Shown here: in pieces, positions 47,334-55,679 of the stretch
Layout of the letters: the number at the start of each line of letters is the position of its first letter
Numbering within the stretch: the first letter of the stretch is position 1
NCBI RefSeq assembly: GCF_011067745.1
Contig: NZ_JAAMPJ010000020.1
Location: 62,001 to 126,000 of the forward strand
Origin: Lentzea alba
Lineage (GTDB): Bacteria; Actinomycetota; Actinomycetes; Mycobacteriales; Pseudonocardiaceae
Length of the DNA: 64,000 nucleotides
Direction: 5' to 3'
Translations under genes and position numbers: made by a program
The notes under the pieces: model-generated
What the model was told of the DNA's origin: nothing
Seen by the model: the letters and a program-made list of their open reading frames with translations, nothing else
Databases searched by the model: none

Positions 47334-49786
47334 CTGACGACCTCCGGAATTCCGAGCTGGACGGGAACGCGCTGACCACGCTCAGCGCGGAACGAGATCG
47401 TGGGGTCCGGGGTGCCGGGTGCGTTCACGAACGACGTGAACCGCGCCAGCTTCTCCGGGTCCTCCAGCACGCCACGCCACTCGTCGGCGTAGTCGGACAC
47501 GTGCGACTCCATCGCGGCTTCCAGCTCGGCGCAGATGCCGAGCTTGTCCTCCACGACGACCTCGCGCAGGTGCTCCAGCCCGCCGTCGAGCCCCTCCAGC
47601 CACGCCGAGGTGCGCTGCAGCCGGTCGGCGGTGCGGATGTAGAACATCAGGAACCGGTCGATGATCCGAATCAGCTCTGCGGTGTCCACATCGGACACCA
47701 GAAGGTCCGCGTGGCGAGGCGTGAAGCCGCCGTTGCCGCCGACGTAGAGGTTCCAGCCGTTCTCGGTGGCGATCACGCCGAAGTCCTTGCCGCGCGCCTC
47801 CGCACACTCACGGGCACAGCCCGACACGGCCGACTTGAGCTTGTGCGGCGAACGCAGGCCGCGGTAGCGCAGCTCCAGCTCGATGGCGAGGCCGACAGAA
47901 TCCTGCACGCCGTAACGACACCACGTCGTGCCCACGCAGGACTTCACCGTGCGCAACGCCTTGCCGTACGCGTGACCGGACTCGAAGCCCGCATCGACCA
48001 GGCGTCGCCAGATCTCCGGCAGCTGGTCGACGGTCGCACCGAACAGGTCGATGCGCTGACCGCCGGTGATCTTCGTGTAGAGACCGTAGTCGCGGGCGAC
48101 CTCACCGATGACGATGAGCTTCTCCGGCGTGATCTCACCGCCCGGAATGCGCGGCACGACCGAGTACGTGCCGTTGCGCTGCAGGTTCGCCAGGAACTTG
48201 TCGTTGGTGTCCTGCAACGAGACCTGGGCCTCGCCCAGGATGTGCCCGTTGTTCAGCGACGCCAGGATCGAGGCCACGGCGGGCTTGCAGATGTCGCAAC
48301 CACGACCGCTGCCGTGCTTCTCGACCAACGTCGTGAAAGTGGTGATCTGGGTCGCGCGAACGATCTCGAACAGCTCCGCCCGCGAGTACGTGAAGTGCTC
48401 GCACAACGCCTTGGACTGCTCGACACCGCAGTCCGTGAGGAGCTTCTTCAGCATCGGCACGCACGAGCCACAACCCGTACCCGCCTTGGTGCACGCCTTC
48501 AGTTCGGCGATGTCGCAGGCGACGCCGGACTGAATCGCGTCGGTGACGGTCTGCTTGGTGACCGCGTGACAGGAACAAACCTGCGCGTCCGCGGGCATTT
48601 CCACGTCGACCGCGCTACCGGGCTGCAGCAGAGCGGCCGGGACTTCCTTGCCCACCAACGGCCGCAGCGACGGGTAGGACGACGCGTCGCCGACGAGCAC
48701 GCCACCCAGCAGGATGCGAGCGTCGTCCGACACCACGAGCTTGCTGTAGGTGCCCGCGACCGCGTTGTTCACGACGACTTCCAGCGCGCCCTCGGTGGTG
48801 GCGTGCGCGTCGCCGAACGAAGCCACGTCCACACCGAGCAGCTTCAGCTTCGTCGAGACGTCCGCGCCGGGGAACACCTTCGTGCCACCGGAGATCTGGT
48901 CCGCGACCACCTCGGCCATCGCGTAACCGGGGGCGACCAACCCGTACGCCACACCTTCGACGGCAGCGCACTCACCGATCGCGAACACCCGCGGGTCGGC
49001 GGTCCGGCAGGCGGCGTCGACCAGGTACCCGCCTCGCGGACCCAGCTCCAGCCCCAGGTCCAGATCGGTCCGCGGCCGGATGCCGGCGCTGAACACCACG
49101 ACGTCGAGGTCGAGCTCGAGCCCGTTGGCCAGCTTGGCGATCAACCGCGTGCCGTCACGTTCGATGGAGTTCGCGGAGGTCCCGGTGTGCACGGTCAGGT
49201 CGAGCTTCTCGACCAGCCGCTTCAGCAGTCCGGCACCGCCTTCGTCGACCTGGATCGGCATCAGCCGCGGCGCCAGCTCGACGACGTGCGGAGAGACGCC
49301 CATGCCGCGCAACGCGTTGGCCGCCTCCAACCCGAGCAGGCCACCACCGAGCACCATGCCGGAGTGCCGGCCGGGCCGGTCAGCGGCCTCCACGGTCGCC
49401 CGGATGTCGTCCAGGTCGTCGATGGTGCGGTAGACGTGGCAACCGGGCAGGTCCCTGCCGGGGACCGGCGGCACGAACGGCACCGAGCCGGTGGCCAGCA
49501 CCAGCGCGTCGTAGGTGACTTCGATGCCGGAAGCGCCCACCACGACGCGGCGCTCCCGGTCGACGGACACGGCCTTCTCGCCGAGGCGGAGTTCGCAGCC
49601 GGTCAACGGACCGAGCTCCAGATCGGCCGAGTTCCAGGTGTCCACATAGGACGACAGCGCGACACGGTCGTAGGCGGGCCGGGATTCCTCGCCGAACACC
49701 ACGATCCGCCACGACGAGTCACGGAGGATCTCGACGAGCCGGTGGCCCACCATGCCGTTACCGATCACGACCAGGGTTTGGGTCAT
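47330..49786 (-). CDS. nirB: Assimilatory nitrite reductase large subunit
   Basis: 818 aa, the usual length. Order: FAD-binding domain (VVIGNGMVGHRLVEIL), NADH domain (GMVLGGGLLGLEAANALRGMGV), BFD-like [2Fe-2S] segment (VCSCHAVTKQTV...AGTGCGSCVPML), NirB linker with CDICKP, ferredoxin-like half domain, and the siroheme/[4Fe-4S] site C-x5-C...C-x3-C (KSCVGTTWCRYG and SGCARECAE). Reaction: nitrite + NADH to ammonium, six electrons, in the cytoplasm. First gene of the operon nirB-nirD-nnaR-chelatase. GAAGGAGG precedes the ATG, and a GlnR-like half-site pair lies upstream at 49849-49864. Confidence 0.97.
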   Translation of the reverse strand: MTQTLVVIGNGMVGHRLVEILRDSSWRIVVFGEESRPAYDRVALSSYVDTWNSADLELGPLTGCELRLGEKAVSVDRERRVVVGASGIEVTYDALVLATGSVPFVPPVPGRDLPGCHVYRTIDDLDDIRATVEAADRPGRHSGMVLGGGLLGLEAANALRGMGVSPHVVELAPRLMPIQVDEGGAGLLKRLVEKLDLTVHTGTSANSIERDGTRLIAKLANGLELDLDVVVFSAGIRPRTDLDLGLELGPRGGYLVDAACRTADPRVFAIGECAAVEGVAYGLVAPGYAMAEVVADQISGGTKVFPGADVSTKLKLLGVDVASFGDAHATTEGALEVVVNNAVAGTYSKLVVSDDARILLGGVLVGDASSYPSLRPLVGKEVPAALLQPGSAVDVEMPADAQVCSCHAVTKQTVTDAIQSGVACDIAELKACTKAGTGCGSCVPMLKKLLTDCGVEQSKALCEHFTYSRAELFEIVRATQITTFTTLVEKHGSGRGCDICKPAVASILASLNNGHILGEAQVSLQDTNDKFLANLQRNGTYSVVPRIPGGEITPEKLIVIGEVARDYGLYTKITGGQRIDLFGATVDQLPEIWRRLVDAGFESGHAYGKALRTVKSCVGTTWCRYGVQDSVGLAIELELRYRGLRSPHKLKSAVSGCARECAEARGKDFGVIATENGWNLYVGGNGGFTPRHADLLVSDVDTAELIRIIDRFLMFYIRTADRLQRTSAWLEGLDGGLEHLREVVVEDKLGICAELEAAMESHVSDYADEWRGVLEDPEKLARFTSFVNAPGTPDPTISFRAERGQRVPVQLGIPEVVR

Positions 49787-49848
49787 CGGACAAACCTCCT
49801 TCGCCCGGTTATGCTCACCGGGCGGCGTGTCATCCCAAGGTCCGCAAT

Positions 49849-49864
49849 ATTTCGCGGGTGTTAA
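49849..49864 (-). promoter_or_regulatory. Candidate GlnR-type site upstream of nirB
   Basis: On the minus strand TTAAC-N6-GAAAT, close to half of the GlnR consensus (gTnAC-N6-GaAAC), about 63-78 nt before the nirB ATG. A further GTTTC lies just upstream. Weak match, supported mainly by the gene context. Confidence 0.3.
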
Positions 49865-49897
49865 AGGAAACTCTCTCCGCAGTTCAGGCGACGTGCG

Positions 49898-51202
49898 TCA
49901 CACGCCGGCGTAGGCCAGCGACGGCCGGGCCGCGAACACGTTGCGCCGCAGGTAGAACCACCAGGTCGTGGCGAGGCAGAGCCCGTAGAAGACCAGGAAC
50001 GCGGTCAGCGCGGGTGCCAGGGTCTTCGAGCCCTCGAGCGAGAGCTTGAACACGTAGTTCACCAGCACGCCACCGGCCGCGCCGATCGCGCCCGCGATGC
50101 CGACCACCGCGGCCGCCTGCCTCTTGGCCGACTTGTCGTCGTCGGACTGCGTGCGGAAGATCGCCGGGATCATCCGGTACGTCGAGCCGTTGCCCACGCC
50201 GGCCAGCACGAACAGTGCGATGAACGAACCGAAGAACAGCGCGAAGTTCTTCAAGTCGACGCTCACGATCACGCCGATCGTGCCGATCGCGAGCCCCACG
50301 AACGTGCCCGCGGTCACCTTCGCGCCGCCGATCCGGTCGGCCAGCCAGCCACCGAACGGACGGGCCACCGAGCCGATCAGCGCACCGAGGAACGCGAGCG
50401 CCACCCAGCCCTTGTAGTCGACGAAGCTGATCTTGATCAGGGACGGGAACGCGAACGAGAAGCCGATGAACGAGCCGAACGTGCCGATGTACAGGAACGA
50501 CATCACCCACGTGTGCATGTTCGACATGGCCAGCTTGTAGGACTGGCCGTCCGGCTTGGCCTGCGTCAGGCTGTCCATGAAGAACCACGCGCAGATCGTG
50601 GCGACCACGATGAACGGCATCCAGATCAGCGCCGCGTAGGCGAGGTGGACCCCGGTGCCGATGGTGATCACGATCGGCACGATGAGCTGCGTGACCGCGA
50701 CACCGAGGTTGCCGCCGGCGGCGTTCATGCCGAGCGCCAGGCCCTTCTTGCCCTCCGGGTAGAAGAACGAGATGTTCGCCATCGACGACGAGAAGTTGCC
50801 GCCACCCAGACCCATCGCGGCCGAGGTCAGCAGGAAGAACCAGTAGGGCGTGCCCGGCGTGGTCACCGCGTAGGCCAGCATCGCGGTCGGGATCAGCAGC
50901 AGACCGGCGCTGATCGTGGTCCAGGCCCGCCCGCCGAACTTCGGCACCGCGAACGTGTAGGGCACCCGCAGCACCGCGCCGACCAGGTTCGGCACGATCA
51001 GCAGCCAGAACTGCTGGCCCACGCTGAAGTTGAAGCCGACCGAGCCGAGGCTGACGACGACGATGCTCATCAGCACCCACACGCTGAACCCGAGGTTCTC
51101 CGCGAAGATGCTGAGCGCCAGGTTCTTGCGCGCGATCCGCTTGCCGGTGCTCTCCCAGAACTCGGGCTTCTCCGGCTCCCAGTGCTCGATCCAGCGGCTC
51201 AT
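49898..51202 (-). CDS. narK: Nitrate/nitrite MFS transporter (NarK family)
   Basis: 434 aa from the ATG at 51200-51202, preferred because GGAGGA lies 5-10 nt before it. Twelve hydrophobic segments can be followed. Nitrate-porter signatures are present: GLGGGNFSSSMANISFFYPEGKKGLALGMNAAGGNLGV (first NS-type Gly-rich motif) and the second GVGNGSTYRMIPAIF motif. Arg residues in PNLVGAVLRVPYTF and GSVARPFGGWLADRIGG occupy the substrate and MFS A-loop positions. It would import nitrate for the nearby reductases and possibly exchange nitrite. Lies between nasB and nirB on the same strand, after a terminator-like hairpin. Confidence 0.95.
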   Translation of the reverse strand: MSRWIEHWEPEKPEFWESTGKRIARKNLALSIFAENLGFSVWVLMSIVVVSLGSVGFNFSVGQQFWLLIVPNLVGAVLRVPYTFAVPKFGGRAWTTISAGLLLIPTAMLAYAVTTPGTPYWFFLLTSAAMGLGGGNFSSSMANISFFYPEGKKGLALGMNAAGGNLGVAVTQLIVPIVITIGTGVHLAYAALIWMPFIVVATICAWFFMDSLTQAKPDGQSYKLAMSNMHTWVMSFLYIGTFGSFIGFSFAFPSLIKISFVDYKGWVALAFLGALIGSVARPFGGWLADRIGGAKVTAGTFVGLAIGTIGVIVSVDLKNFALFFGSFIALFVLAGVGNGSTYRMIPAIFRTQSDDDKSAKRQAAAVVGIAGAIGAAGGVLVNYVFKLSLEGSKTLAPALTAFLVFYGLCLATTWWFYLRRNVFAARPSLAYAGV

Positions 51203-51220
51203 GAATGTCCTCCACAAGGG

Positions 51221-51236
51221 TTCGGCGACTGCCGAA
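51221..51236 (-). promoter_or_regulatory. Hairpin just upstream of the narK ribosome site
   Basis: TTCGGC-GACT-GCCGAA, perfect 6-bp stem, ending about 10 nt before GGAGGA on the minus strand. It starts inside the U tract of the preceding terminator, so it may modulate read-through or translation of narK. Confidence 0.35.
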
Positions 51237-51268
51237 AAACTAAGAACCTCGGATTACCGAGGGGTTCT
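51232..51268 (-). terminator. Intrinsic terminator after nasB
   Basis: On the minus strand a GC-rich stem (51257-51268 with 51243-51252, loop TAAT, two-base bulge) is followed by TTAGTTTTT, one of the few U-tract terminators in the window. It separates nasC-nasB from narK, or attenuates between them. Confidence 0.65.
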
Positions 51269-51301
51269 GGCCGATGACGGCGACGGGAACTCCACCGCAC
51301 A

Positions 51302-52774
51302 TCACGCCGAGGCGGGCTGTGAGGCTCCGAGCCAGTCCAGCAACCCGCACACCGCGTCCTTGCACCCACCACAGCCAGTGGTCGCCCGGGTCGCCTCCGC
51401 GAGCTGCGGAACGGTTTCCGCCCCCGCACGCCAGGCCGAGACGATCTGTCCCTTGGAAACGGTGTTGCACCGGCAGATCACCGCGCTGGACGGCAAGTCG
51501 GCCGGCGACGCGGCTTCCGCCGGCAACGCCCGTCCCAGCAGCAACGCCAGCCGGTCGGTCGGAGCGGGGATGCCGCGGTCGTAGAGCTGGGTGATCGTGG
51601 CGGCCGCGTCCGGTGCGCCGATGACGATCGCGCCGGCCACCCTGTCGTCGCGCAGCACGAGCTTGGCGTAGCGGCCGCGCGAGGGTTCCTGGAAGCACAG
51701 GACCTCCGAGTCCGGGCAGTCCACCTCGGTGTGGACGTCACCCAGCGCGGCCAGGTCGACGTCACGAGCCTTCAGCCGGGTGACGACAGACGTGCCGCGG
51801 TACCTGGAAGCCGGGTTCGCGCCGGTCAGACGGTCCGCGAGCACGGCGGCCTGGTCCCACGCGGGTTGCACCAGGCCGGAGACCGTGCCGGGGTGCTGGG
51901 CGCAGTCACCGATGGCGTGGATGCGCGGGTCGCTGGTGCGCAGGGCGTCGTCGACGACGATGCCGCGGTCGACCTCCAGGCCCGCCTCGACGGCCAACGA
52001 CGTTTCGGCGCGCACACCCGCGGAGACCACGACGAGCTCAGCGGGAACGTGCGTGCCGTCGTCGAGGATCAGGCCGTCACCGGGCAGGTACTTGGCGGCC
52101 AGCGCGTTGAGGCGGAACTCGATGCCGAGCTGACCGAGGGTGCGGGCCAGGACGCCGCCCGCACCGGGGTCGAGCTGGCGTTCCATGAGGTGGCCGACCG
52201 GGTGGACGACCGTGACCAGGCAGCCGCGCCCGGCCAGGCCACGCGCGGCCTCGATGCCCAACAAGCCGCCACCGAGGACGACCACAGGTGCACCCTTGTG
52301 GGCCTTGGCCTCGATCTCGGCGCAGTCGTCGAGCGTCCGGAACGCCACCACACCGGCCGCCAGCTTCCCGTCCTCGACCAACCCCTCGGCGGGCGGAACC
52401 CACGGCGTACTACCCGTAGCGAGCACCAACGCGTCGTACGGCAGGCTCACGCGGGGCCCTTCCGTACTGTCAGAGCGAACGAAAGCTCCCCGCGTGTCCT
52501 CCACCGTCACGGTGCGTGACGATCGGTCGATCGAGACGACCTCGTGGCTCAGGTGCAGGTCGATGTTGTGGTCGGCGGCCCACTTCTCGTCGTGCAGCCG
52601 GGTCGAACCCGGTGTCATGGTCCCGGCGACCACCGTCGAGAGCAGCACGCGGTTGTACGCGGCGTGCGGCTCGGCACCGATGATGGTGATGGAGATGTCC
52701 TGGTCACGGCGGCGCAGCTCGTCGGCCAACCGTGCGCCCGCCATGCCGTAGCCAACGATCACGACTCGTCGCAT
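51302..52774 (-). CDS. nasB: FAD/[2Fe-2S] electron-transfer subunit of assimilatory nitrate reductase
   Basis: 490 aa. Pyridine-nucleotide disulfide oxidoreductase fold: FAD motif VVIVGYGMAGARLADEL, NAD motif VVVLGGGLLGIEAARGLAGRG and a GDCAQHPG end-of-domain motif. The C-terminus is a BFD-like [2Fe-2S] domain with CRCNTVSKGQ and TTGCGGCKDAVC. The layout equals the N-terminal half of NirB. Its start lies inside the end of the catalytic-subunit gene (16-nt overlap), so it most likely passes electrons from NAD(P)H to NasC. Naming follows Bacillus nasB/nasC; actinobacterial nomenclature varies. Confidence 0.85.
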   Translation of the reverse strand: MRRVVIVGYGMAGARLADELRRRDQDISITIIGAEPHAAYNRVLLSTVVAGTMTPGSTRLHDEKWAADHNIDLHLSHEVVSIDRSSRTVTVEDTRGAFVRSDSTEGPRVSLPYDALVLATGSTPWVPPAEGLVEDGKLAAGVVAFRTLDDCAEIEAKAHKGAPVVVLGGGLLGIEAARGLAGRGCLVTVVHPVGHLMERQLDPGAGGVLARTLGQLGIEFRLNALAAKYLPGDGLILDDGTHVPAELVVVSAGVRAETSLAVEAGLEVDRGIVVDDALRTSDPRIHAIGDCAQHPGTVSGLVQPAWDQAAVLADRLTGANPASRYRGTSVVTRLKARDVDLAALGDVHTEVDCPDSEVLCFQEPSRGRYAKLVLRDDRVAGAIVIGAPDAAATITQLYDRGIPAPTDRLALLLGRALPAEAASPADLPSSAVICRCNTVSKGQIVSAWRAGAETVPQLAEATRATTGCGGCKDAVCGLLDWLGASQPASA

Positions 52775-54723
52775 ACCCGCTCCAATCGCACCGCGCAGAC
52801 CTTGAACTCGGGCATCCGGCTCGTGGGATCGAGCGCGGGGTTGGTGAGCAGGTTCGCCCGCCCGTCACCGGGGAAGTGGAACGGCAGGAACACCGCGTCG
52901 GCGCGCATGCTCGGCACGCACCGCACGACAGCCGTCACCGTTCCGCGCCTGGACACGACCTGGGCGGACTCGCCGGAAGCGAGGCCGGCCCGGGAAGCCG
53001 TGTCCGGGTGCATTTCCACGTACATCTCGGGAACTGCCTTCATCAACTCGCCGATGAGGCGCGTCTGCGCGCCCGACTGGTAGTGCTGCAGCACCCGTCC
53101 GGTGGTGGCCTGCAACGGGAACTCGTCGTCCGGCGGCTCGGCGGGGCCGCGGTGGTCGACCGGGATGAACCGGGCCAGCCCGTCGGCGTGCGCGAACCGG
53201 TCGAGGAAGAGCCTCGGCGTGCCGGGATGATCGACGGACGGCACCGGCCAGTGCAGCTGCTCGGACTCCAGCCGCTCGTAGGTGATGCCGGAGTAGTCGG
53301 ACGGGCCGCCCTTCGAAGCGCGGCGCAGTTCGTCGAACACGACCCGCGGCTCGGTGGAGAACCCGACCGCGCCGAGGCGCGAGGCCAGGCCGTTGATCAG
53401 CTCCAGGTCGCTGCGCACCCCGGCAGGTGGGTCGAGTGCCTTGCGACGCCTGATGATCCGGCCTTCGAGGTTGGTCATCGTGCCGTCTTCCTCGGCCCAC
53501 TGCGTGACCGGGAACACGACGTCGGCCATCGCGGCGGTCTCGGACATCACGAAGTCCGCCACCACCAACAGGTCCAGCGCCTTCAACCGGTCAGCCACCC
53601 CGGACGCCCGCGGCGCGGACACCACCGGGTTGCTGCCGAACACCAGCATCGCCTTGAGGTCGTCGGCGTCCAGCAGCTCGTACGCGCTGCGTCCCGGTCC
53701 GGGCAACCAGTCGACGCCCCAGACCTCCATGATGTGCTTGCGCGCCGCCGGATCGTCGAGCTTGCGGTAACCGGGCAGCTGGTCGGCCTTCTGGCCGTGC
53801 TCACGCCCGCCCTGCCCGTTGCCCTGCCCCGTCAGGCAGCCGTAGCCGGACCCGGTGCGCCCCGGCAGGCCCAGCGCGAGCGCCAGGTTGATCCACGCCG
53901 AGACGTTGTCGGTGCCCGTGGCGTGCTGCTCGGTGCCGCGGCCGGTCAGAATGTAGGACCGCCCGGCCAGCATGTGCACGGCGGCGCGCTGATCAGCGGC
54001 CGAGACACCCGTGACGCGTTCGGTGTGCTCGGGCCACCACTGCGCGGCGACCCGCCAGGCGTCGTCGAAGCCCGAGGTCCGCTCGGAGACGTACTCCTTG
54101 TCGATCACGCCCTCGATCACGGCCGTGTGCAGCAACCCGAGCGCCAGCGCGAGATCCGTGCCCGGCGCGGGCTGCAGGTGCAACGTGGCGCGCTCGGCGG
54201 TCGGCGTCCGGCGCGGGTCGATGACGATCAGCCGCGCGCCCTCCAGGTGCCGCAGGAACGGCGGCATGGTCTCGGCCGGGTTCGAGCCGGCCAGCAGGAT
54301 CGTGTCGGCGGTCCGCAGGTCGGTCAGCGGAAACGGCAGACCGCGGTCCAGCCCGAACGCCTTGTTGCCCGCCGCGGCCGCCGACGACATGCAGAACCGG
54401 CCGTTGTAGTCGATCTGCGAGGTCTTCAGGGCGACGCGCGCGAACTTGCCGAGCAGGTACGCCTTCTCGTTGGTGAGCCCGCCACCGCCGAACACGGCGA
54501 CCTCGTCGGGCTCGTACGACCGGATCCGGGAGGCCACGTAGTCCAGCGCCTCGTCCCACGACACCGGAGCGCCGTGCAGCAGCGGCGTGGTCAGGCGGGA
54601 CGGATGGCGCAGCAGCTCCCCCGCCGTCCAGCCCTTCTGGCACAGCCCACCGGGACCAGGGGTCACCTGGCCGTCGATGACGCTCATGGAGCACTGCAGC
54701 GCGCAGTAGGGGCAATGGGTCAC
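52759..54723 (-). CDS. nasC: Assimilatory nitrate reductase catalytic subunit (Mo-bisMGD)
   Basis: 654 aa from the GTG at 54721-54723. [4Fe-4S] ligands CPYC-x3-C...C (THCPYCALQCSM and GGLCQKGW), then the molybdopterin oxidoreductase body: YNGRFCMSSAAAAGNKAFG (likely Mo-ligand Cys), LAGSNPAETMPPFLRHLE, IVIDPRRTPTAE, GYGCLTGQGNGQGGREHGQKADQLPGYR (nitrate reductase signature) and VFPVTQWAEEDGTMTNLEGR. The C-terminal dinucleotide-binding domain contains TTGRVLQHYQSGAQTR. Somewhat shorter than many NarB/NasA enzymes. No Tat signal, so cytoplasmic. Reduces nitrate to nitrite for NirBD. Confidence 0.95.
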   Translation of the reverse strand: MTHCPYCALQCSMSVIDGQVTPGPGGLCQKGWTAGELLRHPSRLTTPLLHGAPVSWDEALDYVASRIRSYEPDEVAVFGGGGLTNEKAYLLGKFARVALKTSQIDYNGRFCMSSAAAAGNKAFGLDRGLPFPLTDLRTADTILLAGSNPAETMPPFLRHLEGARLIVIDPRRTPTAERATLHLQPAPGTDLALALGLLHTAVIEGVIDKEYVSERTSGFDDAWRVAAQWWPEHTERVTGVSAADQRAAVHMLAGRSYILTGRGTEQHATGTDNVSAWINLALALGLPGRTGSGYGCLTGQGNGQGGREHGQKADQLPGYRKLDDPAARKHIMEVWGVDWLPGPGRSAYELLDADDLKAMLVFGSNPVVSAPRASGVADRLKALDLLVVADFVMSETAAMADVVFPVTQWAEEDGTMTNLEGRIIRRRKALDPPAGVRSDLELINGLASRLGAVGFSTEPRVVFDELRRASKGGPSDYSGITYERLESEQLHWPVPSVDHPGTPRLFLDRFAHADGLARFIPVDHRGPAEPPDDEFPLQATTGRVLQHYQSGAQTRLIGELMKAVPEMYVEMHPDTASRAGLASGESAQVVSRRGTVTAVVRCVPSMRADAVFLPFHFPGDGRANLLTNPALDPTSRMPEFKVCAVRLERVCDES

Positions 54724-54792
54724 GCAGCTGACGCTAAGAAGCCCCTGTTAACCCGATGCTCCGGAATGTTTCGTCAGTGGAAAATGACCCGC

Positions 54793-55590
54793 TCAGAGGA
54801 GTGCGGTGACCTGGTGAGCAGCATGTTCCAAGCCCGCAAAGGACTGTGATGTTGACAACGGGTGCAGCGCGTGCACAGCCAGACGGAACAGAGTCGCGCG
54901 CAGCAGCACCTGTTCCCACTCGGCCTGGTGGCTCCACCGGTGGAGCAGTCCGGAGTCCGCGCCACCCCACGCGACGGCGTCCACGGCGATCACCGCGGCG
55001 GCCCACTCGGCCGGGCGCCAGTACGCGGTGAAGTCGATGACGGCGGGTTGGGCGTCGCCGGCGAACAGCACGTTGCCGAACAGGTCACCGTGCACGACCT
55101 GCGGCTTGAGGTTGAGCGGCTTCTGCACGTCCTTCAGCAGGTCGAACAGCCGGCCGCCGAGGTCGGCGTCGAGCGGCACGTCCTCCTCGCCCCACGCCTT
55201 GCGGTCGGCGACCGCGAACACGTCCGTGCGGGTGTCCAGGAACCGGGGTTTCGGCAGCTCGGCCGTGGCCTGGTGGAGTCGTTGCGCGACCGCGATGACC
55301 TCGTCGTGGCGTGCCTCGGCCCGACCGGCGAGGAACTTGGTGGCCGACCAGCCGCCGACGACGTACCGGCCGTCGGTCGAGCGCAACGGTCTGCCGATGC
55401 GCAGGTTCGGCACGTCCAGCCCGTCGAGGGTCTTGGCGATCCAGGTGGCCTCGGCCGGCTTGGGCGCGGGCCGGATGGTCGCGTCGCCGCAACGCCACGC
55501 AGGGCCACCGTCGATGAGCTCTGGTTCGGCGTCACGTGCCCCGAACGCCGCACGCACGTGCGCTGGGGGCGGTTCGGGGGACCGGGTCAC
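54793..55590 (-). CDS. TIGR02569-type actinobacterial kinase-like protein
   Basis: 265 aa. Aminoglycoside-phosphotransferase-like fold: the catalytic-loop equivalent reads QVVHGDLFGNVLF (HGDL-x2-N), followed by PAVIDFTAYWRP (D of the DFG-like metal site). N-terminal region APKPAEATWIAKTLDGLDVPNLRIGRPL. Sits directly downstream of moeZ as in mycobacteria (Rv3205c beside Rv3206c), which identifies it with TIGR02569 proteins. The conserved HGDxxxxN and D suggest real phosphotransfer, but no substrate is known to me. Confidence 0.8.
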   Translation of the reverse strand: MTRSPEPPPAHVRAAFGARDAEPELIDGGPAWRCGDATIRPAPKPAEATWIAKTLDGLDVPNLRIGRPLRSTDGRYVVGGWSATKFLAGRAEARHDEVIAVAQRLHQATAELPKPRFLDTRTDVFAVADRKAWGEEDVPLDADLGGRLFDLLKDVQKPLNLKPQVVHGDLFGNVLFAGDAQPAVIDFTAYWRPAEWAAAVIAVDAVAWGGADSGLLHRWSHQAEWEQVLLRATLFRLAVHALHPLSTSQSFAGLEHAAHQVTALL

Positions 55591-55619
55591 GATCCGGCAC
55601 GCTACCTGGCTAGACCGTC

Positions 55620-55663
55620 CGGGTGGTGGACCGCGACACGCGGCTTTTTGACGCCACCACCCG
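55620..55663 (-). terminator. Branched hairpin downstream of moeZ
   Basis: 10-bp outer stem (55620-55629 with 55654-55663) enclosing an inner CCGCG-ACA-CGCGG hairpin (55631-55643) and a TTTTT run. It lies between the moeZ stop and the next gene and would act as a terminator or attenuator. Confidence 0.5.
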
Positions 55664-55679
55664 AACAGCCCAGTCGGGA

